From the NCBI RefSeq assembly GCF_014202995.1, contig NZ_JACHIA010000017.1, positions 1 to 64,000 of the forward strand: a stretch of 64,000 nt of DNA, in the 5' to 3' direction. This stretch comes from Longimicrobium terrae (GTDB taxonomy: Bacteria; Gemmatimonadota; Gemmatimonadetes; Longimicrobiales; Longimicrobiaceae). Made by a program: the position numbers and the translations under genes. The first letter of the stretch is position 1; every line of letters starts with the position of its first letter. Positions 22,097-31,533 of the stretch are shown piece after piece. Below the pieces are notes generated by a model. The model was not told the origin of the DNA. It saw nothing but the letters and a program-made list of their open reading frames with translations, and did no database searches.

Positions 22097-23179
22097 GTGA
22101 CCAACCCCCCGTCCACCCGGACCAACGCCGCGCGCTCGCTGGGGCGCAGACTGATGGGGCGCCAGGAAGCCGGCCTGGTGCTGGTGACGGCATTCGTGGC
22201 GGCCGCGCTGACGCTGCTGGCGGGCAGCCACCTGGACCGCCGCGCCGGCGTGATGGTGAACGACTTCTGGAACTCGCACACGCTCGTGCAGACCGCCACG
22301 GACGCCAGCTTCTTCGCCATCATGGCGGTGGGGGCCACGGTGGTCATCATCTCCGGCGGCATCGACCTGTCGGTGGGGTCCATCTATGCGCTGAGCGGGG
22401 TGGCATCTGCCATCCTGCTGCGGTCGATGGGAGAGATGCCGGCGGCGGCGACGGTGCTGGTGGCGCTTCTGGTCTGCGCGGGGGTGGGGCTGCTGTGCGG
22501 GATCGTGAACGGCGCGCTGGTGGTGGGGCTCAAGGTGCACCCGTTCATCATCACGCTGGGGACGATGTGGGTGCTGCGGGGGATCGCGTTCGTGGCGACG
22601 CGCGCGGAAAGCATTCTGCTGCCCCCCGCGCTCACGGGGTTCGCCAAGGCGTCGCTGGGGCTGGGGGGCGGATTGTATCCCGTGCCCATGCTGCTGATGC
22701 TGGGGGTGACCGTGGCCGGCGCGCTGTACCTGACGCGCACGGTGCCGGGGCGGCACGTCTTTGCCTTCGGCGGCAACCTGGAGGCGAGCCGCTTTGCCGG
22801 GCTGCCGCTGGGGCGCATTCAGATCGGCGTGTTCGCGGTGTCCGGACTGACGGCGGGATTGGCGGCGTTTCTGGGGGCGGGGTTCTACGGATCGGTGTCG
22901 TCGGGGGACGCGCAGGGATACGAGCTGTACGTGATCGCGGCGGCCGTGGTGGGCGGGGCGTCGCTGATCGGGGGGCGGGGGAGCGCGGTGGGGGCGTTGC
23001 TGGGCGCGCTGCTGATCGTGCTTTTCCGGCAGAGCATCCGCACGCTGCGGTTTGACCAGAACTACGAGTGGATCGTGGTGGGATGCGCAATCATCGTGGC
23101 GGTGGTGGTGGACCAGTGGAGCACCCGCGCGGCCGCCCGCCGCATGAGCCGCGCGGCCGAAGCGGCCCCAGCGGCGTAG
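22097..23179 (+). CDS. Ribose/xylose-type ABC transporter permease
   Basis: The 360-aa inner-membrane protein is a BPD_transp_2 permease (RbsC/XylH class) with about ten helices. Family marks are GATVVIISGGIDLSVGSIYAL, VKVHPFIITLGTMWVLRGIA-like block, GGNLEASRFAGLPLGRIQIGVFA-like block and AAAVVGGASLIGGRGSAVG. GTG start three bases after the GH67 stop. The binding protein and ATPase of the same class are 720 bases further on, beyond a repeat array, and are followed by xylA-xylB, which suggests xylose as the cargo. Confidence 0.92.
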   Translation: MTNPPSTRTNAARSLGRRLMGRQEAGLVLVTAFVAAALTLLAGSHLDRRAGVMVNDFWNSHTLVQTATDASFFAIMAVGATVVIISGGIDLSVGSIYALSGVASAILLRSMGEMPAAATVLVALLVCAGVGLLCGIVNGALVVGLKVHPFIITLGTMWVLRGIAFVATRAESILLPPALTGFAKASLGLGGGLYPVPMLLMLGVTVAGALYLTRTVPGRHVFAFGGNLEASRFAGLPLGRIQIGVFAVSGLTAGLAAFLGAGFYGSVSSGDAQGYELYVIAAAVVGGASLIGGRGSAVGALLGALLIVLFRQSIRTLRFDQNYEWIVVGCAIIVAVVVDQWSTRAAARRMSRAAEAAPAA

Positions 23180-23901
23180 GCGAATGATCGTGCTCGGGTA
23201 CGGTGTGGAGGTTTCCGATTGCCCGTGAGCATGTCATTCTGAGGGAGGCGCCGGCCGATGCATCCGTCGGCGCTGGAGTGTGGCGCCGACCGAAGAATCT
23301 AGCCAGCGCCAAGCCAACTCTCCATGTTGGAGCGGAATGTCCGCGGCACCGTTCGAGGTGGGCTGAGCAGGGTTCGGGCGATGGGTCCCGTGGGTGGCGC
23401 GAACATCCCTGAGCGAATGAATCCGCCGCTCGAAAAGCGGGAACCCCCGACTCATGGCCGCTGACGCGTCCATGATCGGGGCTTCAACAGCCCGAGGCCG
23501 CAGGTCCGGCGATGATCCACGCCGGCGATGAGCGTCGCCGCCGGTGCCGACCCATCCGCTCGCGCTGAGGTCTCCCCCTCTCCCGCTTGCGGGAGAGGGG
23601 GCCGGGGGGTGAGGGCTGCCCGCGGCCGAGCCAAACCATCCGGAACGAGCTGAGTTGCCGTTCTCCCCTCTCCGTGCGGCAGTTTGCACGGGGAGGGGCC
23701 GGGGGAGGGGCCCGCCCGCCGCCGCGCCACACTCCGCTTCTCGCTCCATATTCTCCCATCCTCCGGAGAAGCCGGGCATTGCGGGGAATGATCCGCCGCG
23801 CCATTTGTTCGCAGTCGGGCCGAATGCATTCCATCAACCCCGCCATTCACGCCGCGCCCATGCGGCGCGCAGATGCGGGCAACACTCACCGGGTGAGCGA
23901 G
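23180..23901. repeat. Repeat mosaic R6-R1-R2-R3 splitting the ABC transporter genes
   Basis: R6 (about 23232-23300, GTCATTCTGAGG to CGAAGAATCT), R1 (23411-23488), R2 (23564-23632) and R3 (23659-23713) lie between the permease and binding-protein genes. No gene is seen. The binding-protein frame is open back to 23587 but only through R2 and R3. Confidence 0.78.
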
Positions 23902-25023
23902 ATGATCCGAAAAGGCGTGGTGGTGCTGGCGGCGGCCCTTCTGGCGGCGTGTGGCGGCGGCGGTGACGCGGGGCAGGCAAAGACGGCGGAGCAGCCCAAG
24001 GGCGGCGCCCCCGCCGGGGACGGCACCATCCGCATCGCCGTCATCGCCAAGAGCAGCAACAACCCCGTGTTCCTGGCCGCGCGCACCGGCGCGGAGGCGG
24101 CGGCCAGGGAGATCAGCGCCAGGCCCGGCGGCCCCAAGGTGGAGATCATGTGGCTCACCCCGCCGCAGGAAGACGGGCAGGTGCAGGCCCAGCGCATCGG
24201 CCAGGCGGTGAACGAGGGCGCCAACGCCGTTCTCATCTCCGCCAGCGACGCGGGCAAGGTGGCGGGCGCCATCGACGACGCCGTCGCGCGCGGCGTGGAG
24301 GTCATGACGTTCGACAGCGACGTGCCGCAGTCCAAGCGCTTCGCCTTCTACGGCGTGGACGACATCGAGATCGGCCGCACGGTAATGCGCGAACTGGCCG
24401 TGCAGTTGAACGAGCGCGGCTCCGTGGCCATCCTGGCCGGCAACCAGAACGCGCCCAACCTGCAGCGCCGCGCGCAGGGCGTGCGCGAGGAGGCCGCCAA
24501 GCACCCCGGCATTCGCGTGGTGGACACGTTCAACCACATCGAAACGCCGCAGGACGCCGCCGCCGAGGTCATCCGCGTCAACAACGCCTATCCCGAAGTG
24601 ACGGGCTGGGCGATGGTGGGCGGATGGCCGCTCTTTACGCAGACGCTGCTGACGGACCTGGATCCCGCGCGCACCAAGGTCGTTGCCGTGGATGCGCTGC
24701 CGGCGCAGCTGGCGTACGTGGAAAAGGGGATCGCGCCGGTGCTGGTCGCGCAGCCCGTGTACCAGTGGGGCTACGTGGGCGTGCAGAACATCGTCACCAA
24801 GCTGCAGGGCGGAACTGTCGCGCAGCGCATTCCCATGGAGCCGGTGCGCGTGACGAAGGACAACCTGAACCAGTGGGCGGCGCAGCTGCGCGACTGGGGC
24901 TTCACGGACGTGCCCGCGCGCTTTCTGACCGGCGCTCCGGCCGCTTCGGCTCCCGCGCAGTCGACCGCCGCTCCGGCCGCTTCGGCGCCCGCGACGACCG
25001 CCGCTCCGGCCGCGCGGCCCTGA
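23902..25023 (+). CDS. Sugar ABC transporter substrate-binding lipoprotein
   Basis: The 373-aa product is a Peripla_BP_4 sugar-binding protein. It has a lipobox (LLAAC, GGGG), then IRIAVIAKSSNNPVFLAART, DAGKVAGAIDDAVARGVEVM and TFDSDVP typical of the ribose/xylose group. The C-terminal 30 residues are a low-complexity Ala/Pro/Ser/Thr tail with repeats of APAASAPA, absent from ordinary family members. The ATPase gene starts one base after its stop. ATG 23902 is selected as the start of the lipoprotein signal; GTG 23893 or ATG 23860 are possible. Xylose is inferred from the xylA-xylB genes downstream. Confidence 0.9.
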   Translation: MIRKGVVVLAAALLAACGGGGDAGQAKTAEQPKGGAPAGDGTIRIAVIAKSSNNPVFLAARTGAEAAAREISARPGGPKVEIMWLTPPQEDGQVQAQRIGQAVNEGANAVLISASDAGKVAGAIDDAVARGVEVMTFDSDVPQSKRFAFYGVDDIEIGRTVMRELAVQLNERGSVAILAGNQNAPNLQRRAQGVREEAAKHPGIRVVDTFNHIETPQDAAAEVIRVNNAYPEVTGWAMVGGWPLFTQTLLTDLDPARTKVVAVDALPAQLAYVEKGIAPVLVAQPVYQWGYVGVQNIVTKLQGGTVAQRIPMEPVRVTKDNLNQWAAQLRDWGFTDVPARFLTGAPAASAPAQSTAAPAASAPATTAAPAARP

Positions 25024-25024
25024 C

Positions 25025-26557
25025 GTGAGCACGCCCGCCGTCCGCTTCGAGGACGTCCGCAAGCGCTTTCCCGGCTCCGTGGCGCTGGACGGCGTCACGC
25101 TGGAGATCGCCGAGGGAAGCTGCCACGCGCTCTGCGGCGAGAACGGCGCGGGAAAAAGCACGCTGGGCAAGATCCTGGCGGGCATTCATGCGCCGGACGG
25201 CGGGCGGGTGCTGGTGCACGGCCGCGAGGTGCGCTTCGGCGGGCCGCGCGACGCCTTGGCGGCGGGGGTGGGGATGGTGCACCAGGAACTCGCCTTCTGC
25301 GACAACCTTTCCGTGGCGGAAAACCTCTGCCTGGGCGCCCTTCCCGCGCGGCGGGGATGGACGGACCCGGCGGAGACCATCCGCCAGGCGGAAGCGCTTC
25401 TGGCCGAAACGGGCGCGGAGCTGGACGTGCGCCGCCCGCTCGGTGAGCTGAGCACGGCGCAGCGGCAGCTGGTGCAGATCGCCGCGGCGGTGGGCGGCGG
25501 CGCGCGCATCATCATCTTCGACGAGCCCACGAGCAGCCTGGGGCAGCACGACGCCGAGCGGCTGTACGCGCTCATCGGGCGGCTGCGGGCGCGCGGGGTG
25601 ACGTGCATCTACGTGAGCCACCGCATGCCGGAGATCTTTCACCTCTGCGACGCGGTGAGCGTGCTGCGCGACGGACGCCACGTGGCCACGCGCCCCACCG
25701 CCGGCCTTACCGAGGCGGAGCTGGTGCGGATGATGATCGGCAGGCCGGCCGCGGAGTACCTGCCCGCGCCGCCGATGACGGGCGAGGCCACGGAGCTGCT
25801 GCGGGTGGATGGACTGACGTCGCCCGGCCGCTTTCACGACGTGGCCTGCACGCTGCACGCGGGCGAGGTCGTGGGCCTGGCGGGGCTGGTGGGCGCAGGG
25901 CGCAGCGAGGTGGCCGAGGCCATCTTCGGGCTGGACCCGGCGGCGCGCGGGAGCGTGTGGGTGGAGGGAAAGCCCGTACGCATCCGCACGCCGCGGCAGG
26001 CCATCGAACTGGGCCTGGGCCTGGTGCCGGAGGATCGCAAGAAGCAGGGGCTGGTGCTGGGCGCCAGCGGCGTGCACAACACCTCGCTCCCCATCCTGCG
26101 CCGCCTGTCTCCCGGCGGATGGATCCGGCGGCGGGCGGAGCGCGCGCTGGCGGTGGACTACTTCGGGCGGATGAAGGTGCGCACGCCCAGCCCCGAGACG
26201 CCGGTCGCGGGCCTTTCCGGCGGCAACCAGCAGAAGGTGGTGCTGGCGCGATGGCTGGCCGCGCAGTCGCGCATTCTGATGCTGGATGAACCGACGCGCG
26301 GCGTGGATGTGGGTGCCAAGGCCGAGATCCACGCGCTGATCACCGAGCTGGCCGCCCGGGGAAGCGCCGTGCTGCTCATCTCCAGCGAACTGCCGGAGCT
26401 GCTGGCCCTGTCCACGCGCATCGTGGTCCTGCGCGGCGGCCGCATCGCCGGGGAACTGCACCGCGCCGAGGCCACGCAGGACCGCCTTCTGCGCATGATG
26501 GCCGGCCTCGCGGACGAGGCCCCATCATCCACCGGCGCGGGATCGATGGAAAACTGA
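25025..26557 (+). CDS. Sugar ABC transporter ATP-binding protein (two cassettes, XylG/RbsA class)
   Basis: The 510-aa protein contains two fused ABC domains. The first has Walker A GENGAGKST, signature LSTAQRQLV and Walker B IIIFDEPTSSL. The second has the degenerate Walker A GLVGAGRSEV usual for this class, signature LSGGNQQKVVLARWL and Walker B ILMLDEPTRGVDVGAK. It energises the permease and binding protein described here. GTG start, one base after the binding-protein stop. Confidence 0.95.
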   Translation: MSTPAVRFEDVRKRFPGSVALDGVTLEIAEGSCHALCGENGAGKSTLGKILAGIHAPDGGRVLVHGREVRFGGPRDALAAGVGMVHQELAFCDNLSVAENLCLGALPARRGWTDPAETIRQAEALLAETGAELDVRRPLGELSTAQRQLVQIAAAVGGGARIIIFDEPTSSLGQHDAERLYALIGRLRARGVTCIYVSHRMPEIFHLCDAVSVLRDGRHVATRPTAGLTEAELVRMMIGRPAAEYLPAPPMTGEATELLRVDGLTSPGRFHDVACTLHAGEVVGLAGLVGAGRSEVAEAIFGLDPAARGSVWVEGKPVRIRTPRQAIELGLGLVPEDRKKQGLVLGASGVHNTSLPILRRLSPGGWIRRRAERALAVDYFGRMKVRTPSPETPVAGLSGGNQQKVVLARWLAAQSRILMLDEPTRGVDVGAKAEIHALITELAARGSAVLLISSELPELLALSTRIVVLRGGRIAGELHRAEATQDRLLRMMAGLADEAPSSTGAGSMEN

Positions 26558-26581
26558 CGAGGCACGACGACGGACGCTGAT

Positions 26582-26620
26582 CCTCCGTGTCCTCCGTGCA
26601 TCCTCCGTGGCCTCCGTGTG
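26582..26620. repeat. Four CCTCCGTG units
   Basis: CCTCCGTG occurs at 26582, 26591, 26602 and 26611, a short irregular direct repeat in the gap between the transporter ATPase and xylA. No function is evident. Confidence 0.6.
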
Positions 26621-26775
26621 AAACGGCAGTTCCCAAGCCGTCCCGCACGCGGGCACCGATCGAACGAAATCAGGACCGCGATAAGGCTCGCGGCGACGTT
26701 GCCACACCGCAGGACATCCCAGGCCTTCTCCGTATCGTGGAGCCGGCCCGACATGCCACATTCACGCGTTCCGAA

Positions 26776-26788
26776 GAGATAAGATGAC
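26776..26788 (+). promoter_or_regulatory. Operator-like 13-mer covering the xylA start codon
   Basis: GAGATAAGATGAC matches 12 of 13 positions of the palindrome GTSATAWKATSAM seen at uxuB, gntR1 and other promoters in this window. The xylA ATG (26784) lies inside it. A regulator bound here would sit on the start region, or the match may be partly due to the ribosome binding site. I saw no clear promoter just upstream. Confidence 0.45.
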
Positions 26789-27959
26789 ATTGCGAACTGA
26801 CGAGTACACGCCCAAGCCCGAGCACCACTTCACCTTTGGCCTGTGGACGGTGGGCAACACGGGGCGCGACCCGTTCGGCGATCCGGTGCGCCCGGCGATT
26901 TCGCCCAACTACATCGTGCAGAAGCTGGGCGAGATCGGCGCGTACGGCGTCAACTTTCACGACGAGGACCTGGTGCCGCGCGATGCGTCGGCCGCGGACC
27001 GCGACCGCATCGTGCGCGAGTTCCGCGCGGCGCTGGACGCCAGCGGCGTGCGCGTGCCCATGGCGACCACCAACCTGTTCGGCGACCCGGCCTTCCGCGA
27101 CGGCGCGTTCACCAGCAACGACCCGCGCGTTCGCCGCTACGCCCTGCAGAAGACGATGCGCAGCATGGACCTGGGCGTGGAGTTCGGCGCGGAGACGTAC
27201 GTGTTCTGGGGCGGGCGCGAGGGGACGGAAACCAACGCCGCCAAGGACCCGCGCGAGGCCATGAAGTGGTTTCGCGAGGCCATCAACTACCTGTGCGAGT
27301 ACAGCAAGTCACAGGGATATGAGTACCGCTTCGCGCTGGAGCCCAAGCCCAACGAGCCGCGCGGCGACATCTATCTCCCCACGATCGGCCACGCGCTGGC
27401 ATTCATCCACACGCTGGATCATCCGGAGATGGTGGGCGTGAACCCCGAGGTGGCGCACGACACCATGGCCGGGCTGGACTTCGCGCACGGCGTGGGGCAG
27501 GCGCTGGACGCGGGCAAGCTGTTCCACATCGACCTGAACGACCAGAAGGCCGGCCGCTACGACCAGGACTTCCGCTTCGGCGCCGTCGATCCCAAGAGCG
27601 CCTTCTTCCTCGTAAAGCTGCTGGAGGATTCGGGATACGACGGGATGCGCCACTTTGACGCGCACGCCTATCGCACGGAGGATGAGGACGGCGTGTGGGA
27701 CTTCGCGCGCGGATGCATGCGCACGTACCTGATCCTCAAGGACAAGGCGGCGCGGTGGAACGCGGACGCCGAGATCCAGCAGATCGTGGGCGGCTTCCGC
27801 ACGCGCGGTGGCGAAACGGGTGAGGCGGTGCGCTTTTCCGCGGAGCACGCGGCGGGGCTCAAGGAGCAGACGCTGGATCTGGAAGCCATCCGCGCGCAGG
27901 GCTACGGCTACGAGCGGCTGGACCAGCTGACGATGGAGATTCTGCTGGGGGTTCGCTGA
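26784..27959 (+). CDS. xylA: Xylose isomerase (XylA)
   Basis: The 391-aa cytoplasmic enzyme converts D-xylose to D-xylulose. It is a group I (actinobacterial type, shorter) xylose isomerase: [28 protein letters not shown] (catalytic His), [20 protein letters not shown] (metal-binding Glu), [15 protein letters not shown] and [11 protein letters not shown]. Length is typical for the group. xylB follows after one base. The operator-like palindrome over its start suggests co-regulation with the uronate genes. Confidence 0.97.
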   Translation: MTLRTDEYTPKPEHHFTFGLWTVGNTGRDPFGDPVRPAISPNYIVQKLGEIGAYGVNFHDEDLVPRDASAADRDRIVREFRAALDASGVRVPMATTNLFGDPAFRDGAFTSNDPRVRRYALQKTMRSMDLGVEFGAETYVFWGGREGTETNAAKDPREAMKWFREAINYLCEYSKSQGYEYRFALEPKPNEPRGDIYLPTIGHALAFIHTLDHPEMVGVNPEVAHDTMAGLDFAHGVGQALDAGKLFHIDLNDQKAGRYDQDFRFGAVDPKSAFFLVKLLEDSGYDGMRHFDAHAYRTEDEDGVWDFARGCMRTYLILKDKAARWNADAEIQQIVGGFRTRGGETGEAVRFSAEHAAGLKEQTLDLEAIRAQGYGYERLDQLTMEILLGVR

Positions 27960-27960
27960 G

Positions 27961-29463
27961 GTGGCCGGCGCGCTGTTCCTGGGGCTGGATGTAGGGACGA
28001 GCGGCGTCAAGGCGATCCTTGTGCGCGAGGACGGCGAGGTAGCCGCGTCCGCGCTCACTCCGCTGACGCTGAGCACGCCGCAGCCCGGGTGGGCGGAGCA
28101 GGACCCGGACGCGTGGTGGCAGGCGACCATCGCGTCTATCCGCCAACTGCGGGCGGAGATGCCGGACGCGCGCATCGTGTCGGTGGGCATCAGCGGGCAG
28201 ATGCACTCGTCCGTGTTTCTGGACCGCGCGGGCGAGGTCATTCGCCCCGCGCTGCTCTGGTGCGACGGGCGGACCACGGAGCAGTGCGCCGAGATCACCC
28301 GCCGCGCGGGCGGCGAAGACCGCCTGCGCGACTGGGTACGCAATCCCGCGCTCGAGGGCTTCACGCTGCCGAAAGTCCTGTGGCTGCGGCAGCGCGAGCC
28401 GGAGGCGTACAGCCGGCTGGCCACGGTGCTGCTGGCCAAGGACTTCATCCGCTACCGGCTGACGGGCGCGCTGGCCACGGAGCCGTCGGACGCATCGGGC
28501 ACGCTGATGTATGATCCGGCCAACCTGCGGTGGAGCGACGACATCCTGAACGCGGTCGGCGTGCCTCGCGCGCTGCTTCCGGAGGTCGGCGGCTCGTCGG
28601 AGGTGCTGGGGACGGTGACAGCGGATGCGGCGCGGCTCACCGGGCTGGACGCGGGAACGCCGGTCGTCGGGGGCGGGGCGGACAACGCGTGCGGCGCGGC
28701 GGGGGTGGGCGTCGTGACGCCGGGCGAGGCGGTGGCGAGCTGGGGGACGTCCGGCACCGTGCTGGCGCCCACCGCGCAGCCGCTGGTGGACCCGGGGCTG
28801 CGGGCGCACACCTTCTGCCACGTGGTGCCCGGCGTGTGGTACCTGATGGGCGTCGTCCTGTCCGCGGCGGGTGCGTTCAACTGGTACCATCAGCAGTTGG
28901 CGCGCGAGCTGGACGAGAGCGGGGCATCACGCCGCGCGCTGGACGCAGAGGCGGCGTCGGTGCCGCCCGGGGCGGAGGGCGTGACGTTTCTGCCGTACCT
29001 GCAGGGCGAGCGCACGCCGCACCGCGACGCGTCGGCGCGGGGCGCGTTCGTGGGGCTGAGCCTGGCCCACACGCGGGCGCACCTGACGCGCGCCGTGCTG
29101 GAGGGCGTGTGCTTCGCGCTGCGCGATTCCGTGGCGATTCTGCAGGAACTGGGGCTGTCGCCGCACTCGCTGCTGCTTACGGGCGGTGGCGCGAAGAGTC
29201 CGTTTCTGCAGCGGCTTCAGGCGGAGGTGTTCGGGCTTCCTGTGGGCACGGTGAACCGCGAGGAGGGGCCGGCATACGGCGCGGCGCTGCTGGCCGCGGT
29301 AGGCGCGGGCGCGTTCCCGGACATGGCCGCCGCCGTCCGCTCCACCCTCACGCGCATTCCCGGCGACACCCCCTCGCCGTCGTCGCACGCCGCCTACGAC
29401 GAGGCGTACGCGCGCTTCCGGGCGCTGTATCCCGCGCTCAAGGGCGTGGCCGGGGCGAACTGA
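27961..29463 (+). CDS. xylB: Xylulokinase (XylB)
   Basis: The 500-aa FGGY-family sugar kinase phosphorylates D-xylulose to D-xylulose 5-phosphate. It has the N-terminal ATPase fold LFLGLDVGTSGVKAILV, SVGISGQMHSSV, WCDGRTTEQC, the xylulokinase Asp region GGGADNACGAAGVG, and the C-terminal LLLTGGGAKSPFLQRLQAEVF. GTG start, one base after xylA, so the pair is one operon. A terminator follows. Confidence 0.96.
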   Translation: MAGALFLGLDVGTSGVKAILVREDGEVAASALTPLTLSTPQPGWAEQDPDAWWQATIASIRQLRAEMPDARIVSVGISGQMHSSVFLDRAGEVIRPALLWCDGRTTEQCAEITRRAGGEDRLRDWVRNPALEGFTLPKVLWLRQREPEAYSRLATVLLAKDFIRYRLTGALATEPSDASGTLMYDPANLRWSDDILNAVGVPRALLPEVGGSSEVLGTVTADAARLTGLDAGTPVVGGGADNACGAAGVGVVTPGEAVASWGTSGTVLAPTAQPLVDPGLRAHTFCHVVPGVWYLMGVVLSAAGAFNWYHQQLARELDESGASRRALDAEAASVPPGAEGVTFLPYLQGERTPHRDASARGAFVGLSLAHTRAHLTRAVLEGVCFALRDSVAILQELGLSPHSLLLTGGGAKSPFLQRLQAEVFGLPVGTVNREEGPAYGAALLAAVGAGAFPDMAAAVRSTLTRIPGDTPSPSSHAAYDEAYARFRALYPALKGVAGAN

Positions 29464-29492
29464 TTGGGCGGTGCTGGTTTGCGATTGACGAG

Positions 29493-29529
29493 CGGGCGCT
29501 CCCTCGCGGTTGGAGGGAGCGCCCGTTTG
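29493..29529 (+). terminator. Intrinsic terminator after xylB
   Basis: A perfect 13-bp stem (29493-29505 with 29513-29525), 7-base loop and a short T run (TTTGG) begin 30 bases after the xylB stop. Confidence 0.75.
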
Positions 29530-30214
29530 GATTGTCGAGTTGCTCAGGTTCTGGCGCAGCCGCGGGCACCCCTCTCCCCCCAACCCCCTCTCCCGCAAGC
29601 GGGAGAGGGGGAGCCGTTCGGCGCGTGGGCATGATCAGGCACGGCGCCGCGTCTCCGTTGAGCGAATGAATCCGCCGCTCAAACAGCGGGGAACCCCCGG
29701 CTCGTGGCCGCTGGCGTGTCCTCGCCCGGGGCTTCAACCACGTTCAAGATGCCCCGCCCACGGCGGAACGAACCGCTGTCCCGTAGCTCAACGAACCGTT
29801 AACCCGTAGCTCAACGAACCGTTATTCCGTAGCGGAACGAATCGTTATCCCGTAGCGGAACGAACCCGCGTCCCGCGCTCCCGGTCGTTCCCGCCACACA
29901 CGCCCAAGGCGTCATCCTGAGGAGGCGCCGGCCGAAGTCTCGGCCGCGCAGATGTTTGGCGCCGACGAAGGATCTACCATCCGCCCGTTCCAACCGTCCC
30001 GGCGCGCGTCGAACCTGCCCCGCGATGCGGTTGAAGCCCCGATCGTGGACGCGTCAGCGGCCACGAGTCGGGGCTTCCCGCTGTTTGAGCGGCGGATTCA
30101 TTCGCTCAACGGAATCGCGGCGGCTTCCTGCTTGTCGGAACGGTCAGGATCGTCGGCGCCGCGCGCCGCAATCACTGTCAAACCGCTGCTCGGTCACTCT
30201 TCTGGCGATACGAT
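29530..30214. repeat. Repeat region: reversed R2, R1, 23-bp tandem array, R6, reversed R1
   Basis: R2 in reverse (about 29567-29610), R1 forward (29659-29739), a five-unit tandem array of 23 bp (29758-29872), R6 (about 29911-29975) and R1 in reverse (30029-30110) fill the gap between two convergent transcription units. No gene is seen. Confidence 0.78.
29758..29872. repeat. Five tandem 23-bp units
   Basis: Units begin at 29758, 29781, 29804, 29827 and 29850, each CCGTAGCKSAACGAAYCGTT or close to it plus three variable bases. The first and last are most diverged. It is too short-spaced and too degenerate for CRISPR; it could be a minisatellite or a protein-binding array. Confidence 0.75.
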
Positions 30215-31420
30215 TCAGCGGATGAACAGCGCCAGGTCGATGGCTTCGCCGATCATGCGATGGCCCTCTTCGTTGGGATGCAGGTGATCGCCCGTGTCCG
30301 CGATCTCCTGGAGGCGCGACGGGTTCGCGGGATCGCGCATCGCCGCGTCCAGGTCGATGACGGCGTCGAAGCGGCCGCCGGTGCGGATCCACGCGTTTAC
30401 CGCCTGCCGCGCGGCTTCGCGCTCCGGCGAATCGTAGAACGATCCGCCAAAGGGCAGCAGCGTGGCGGCGTACACGCGGATTCCCTGCGCGTGCGCCCGG
30501 TCAATCATCTGCCCGTACGCGGCGATCAGCCCGCGCGCCACGCCCTGCGCGCCCTCCGCTCCCTGCGCCTGCCCGATGTCGTTGATCCCCTCCAGCACGA
30601 TCATCCACCGCACGCCCGGCTGGCGCAGCACGTCGCGCTCAAAGCGGGCGACGGCGGCGGGGCCCAGGCAGTCGCGCAGCACGCAGTTGCCGCCGATGCC
30701 GGCATTCAGCACCGCGACGTCCGCCGTGCGCGCATCATCCCGAAGCCGCCGCGAAAGCTCGTCTGGCCAGCGGTTCTGGCGATTGGTGCCCGACCCTCGC
30801 CCGTCCGTGATGGAGTTGCCGAGGGTGACCACCGCGCCGCCCGCCCGATCATCATCCACCACGTCGATGCCGGCGAGCGCGTACCAGTGGTCCGTGCGCG
30901 CCGCCCCGTCCAGCGTCGCCGCGGACACGTGATCTCCCGCCGCGAGGTACGAGGTCGTGCGCGAACCCGGATGCCCCGTGACGGCGGCGGGAAAGGCGCC
31001 GAACCGCATTGTGACTGCCACGTTCTGCAGCGGCGTCAGCGGGAACGCCAGCCGATCGGACATTACCTCCTCCCCGGCGGCAATGGTGATGGACGGCTGT
31101 CCGCCGAACGACAGCGGACGCGCGGTTTCCGCCACGACCGTGTCTGCCCAGCGCGCCGCCGCAATCCGCGCGGCGGTGATGGTCATTGGCCCGTCGCCGA
31201 ACAGGTTGCTGAAGCGCACCCGCACCACGTTTCCGCCCGTGGACACGTGGACGATCTGCCGCAGCGTGTTTCCCGGCAGCCCCGGCGCGGGCGGAAGGTT
31301 CGCGGGCTCCGTCAGCTGCTGCGACGTGCTCCACGTCCCCACCCACCGGGTGTTGTCCACCACGGGCGCCGGAGCCGCCGTCGCGCACGCCCCGCAGGCC
31401 AGCAGCAACCCCGCAACCAT
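30215..31420 (-). CDS. SGNH/GDSL-family esterase, exported
   Basis: The product (401 aa from ATG 31420) is a GDSL-like hydrolase. The nucleophile block is VTLGNSITDGRGS; the Gly/Asn blocks NAGIGGNCVLRD and VLEGINDIGQ and the C-terminal DHLHPNEEGHRMIGEA (catalytic Asp-x-x-His) are all present. Such enzymes remove acetyl or other acyl groups from polysaccharides. An N-terminal LLLACGAC suggests lipidation. The start is uncertain: an in-frame ATG at 31540 overlaps the upstream esterase stop but would translate the palindrome at 31450-31506. It follows the sialate-esterase-like gene on the same strand, so both may act on acetylated xylan. Confidence 0.85.
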   Translation of the reverse strand: MVAGLLLACGACATAAPAPVVDNTRWVGTWSTSQQLTEPANLPPAPGLPGNTLRQIVHVSTGGNVVRVRFSNLFGDGPMTITAARIAAARWADTVVAETARPLSFGGQPSITIAAGEEVMSDRLAFPLTPLQNVAVTMRFGAFPAAVTGHPGSRTTSYLAAGDHVSAATLDGAARTDHWYALAGIDVVDDDRAGGAVVTLGNSITDGRGSGTNRQNRWPDELSRRLRDDARTADVAVLNAGIGGNCVLRDCLGPAAVARFERDVLRQPGVRWMIVLEGINDIGQAQGAEGAQGVARGLIAAYGQMIDRAHAQGIRVYAATLLPFGGSFYDSPEREAARQAVNAWIRTGGRFDAVIDLDAAMRDPANPSRLQEIADTGDHLHPNEEGHRMIGEAIDLALFIR

Positions 31421-31449
31421 CGCCCGTAATCCACCGGAACGGCGCTGAT

Positions 31450-31506
31450 CACGCAGAGCAGCAGAGGAGCAGAGAAGACCTCTCTGCTTCTCTGCTGCTC
31501 TGCGTG
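31450..31506. repeat. 57-bp near-perfect palindrome between two esterase genes
   Basis: Arms 31450-31477 and 31479-31506 pair at 26 of 28 positions around one base; each arm is made of CTCTGC/GCAGAG units. In RNA it would form a very stable hairpin between the two minus-strand esterase genes, as a terminator, processing site or mRNA stabiliser. Confidence 0.75.
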
Positions 31507-31533
31507 AGACCGTCTTTTCCCGCCGCGGCGCCA

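Noticed and set aside
29758-29872. CRISPR array
   Set aside because: Units are contiguous 23-mers without spacers and no cas gene is in the window.
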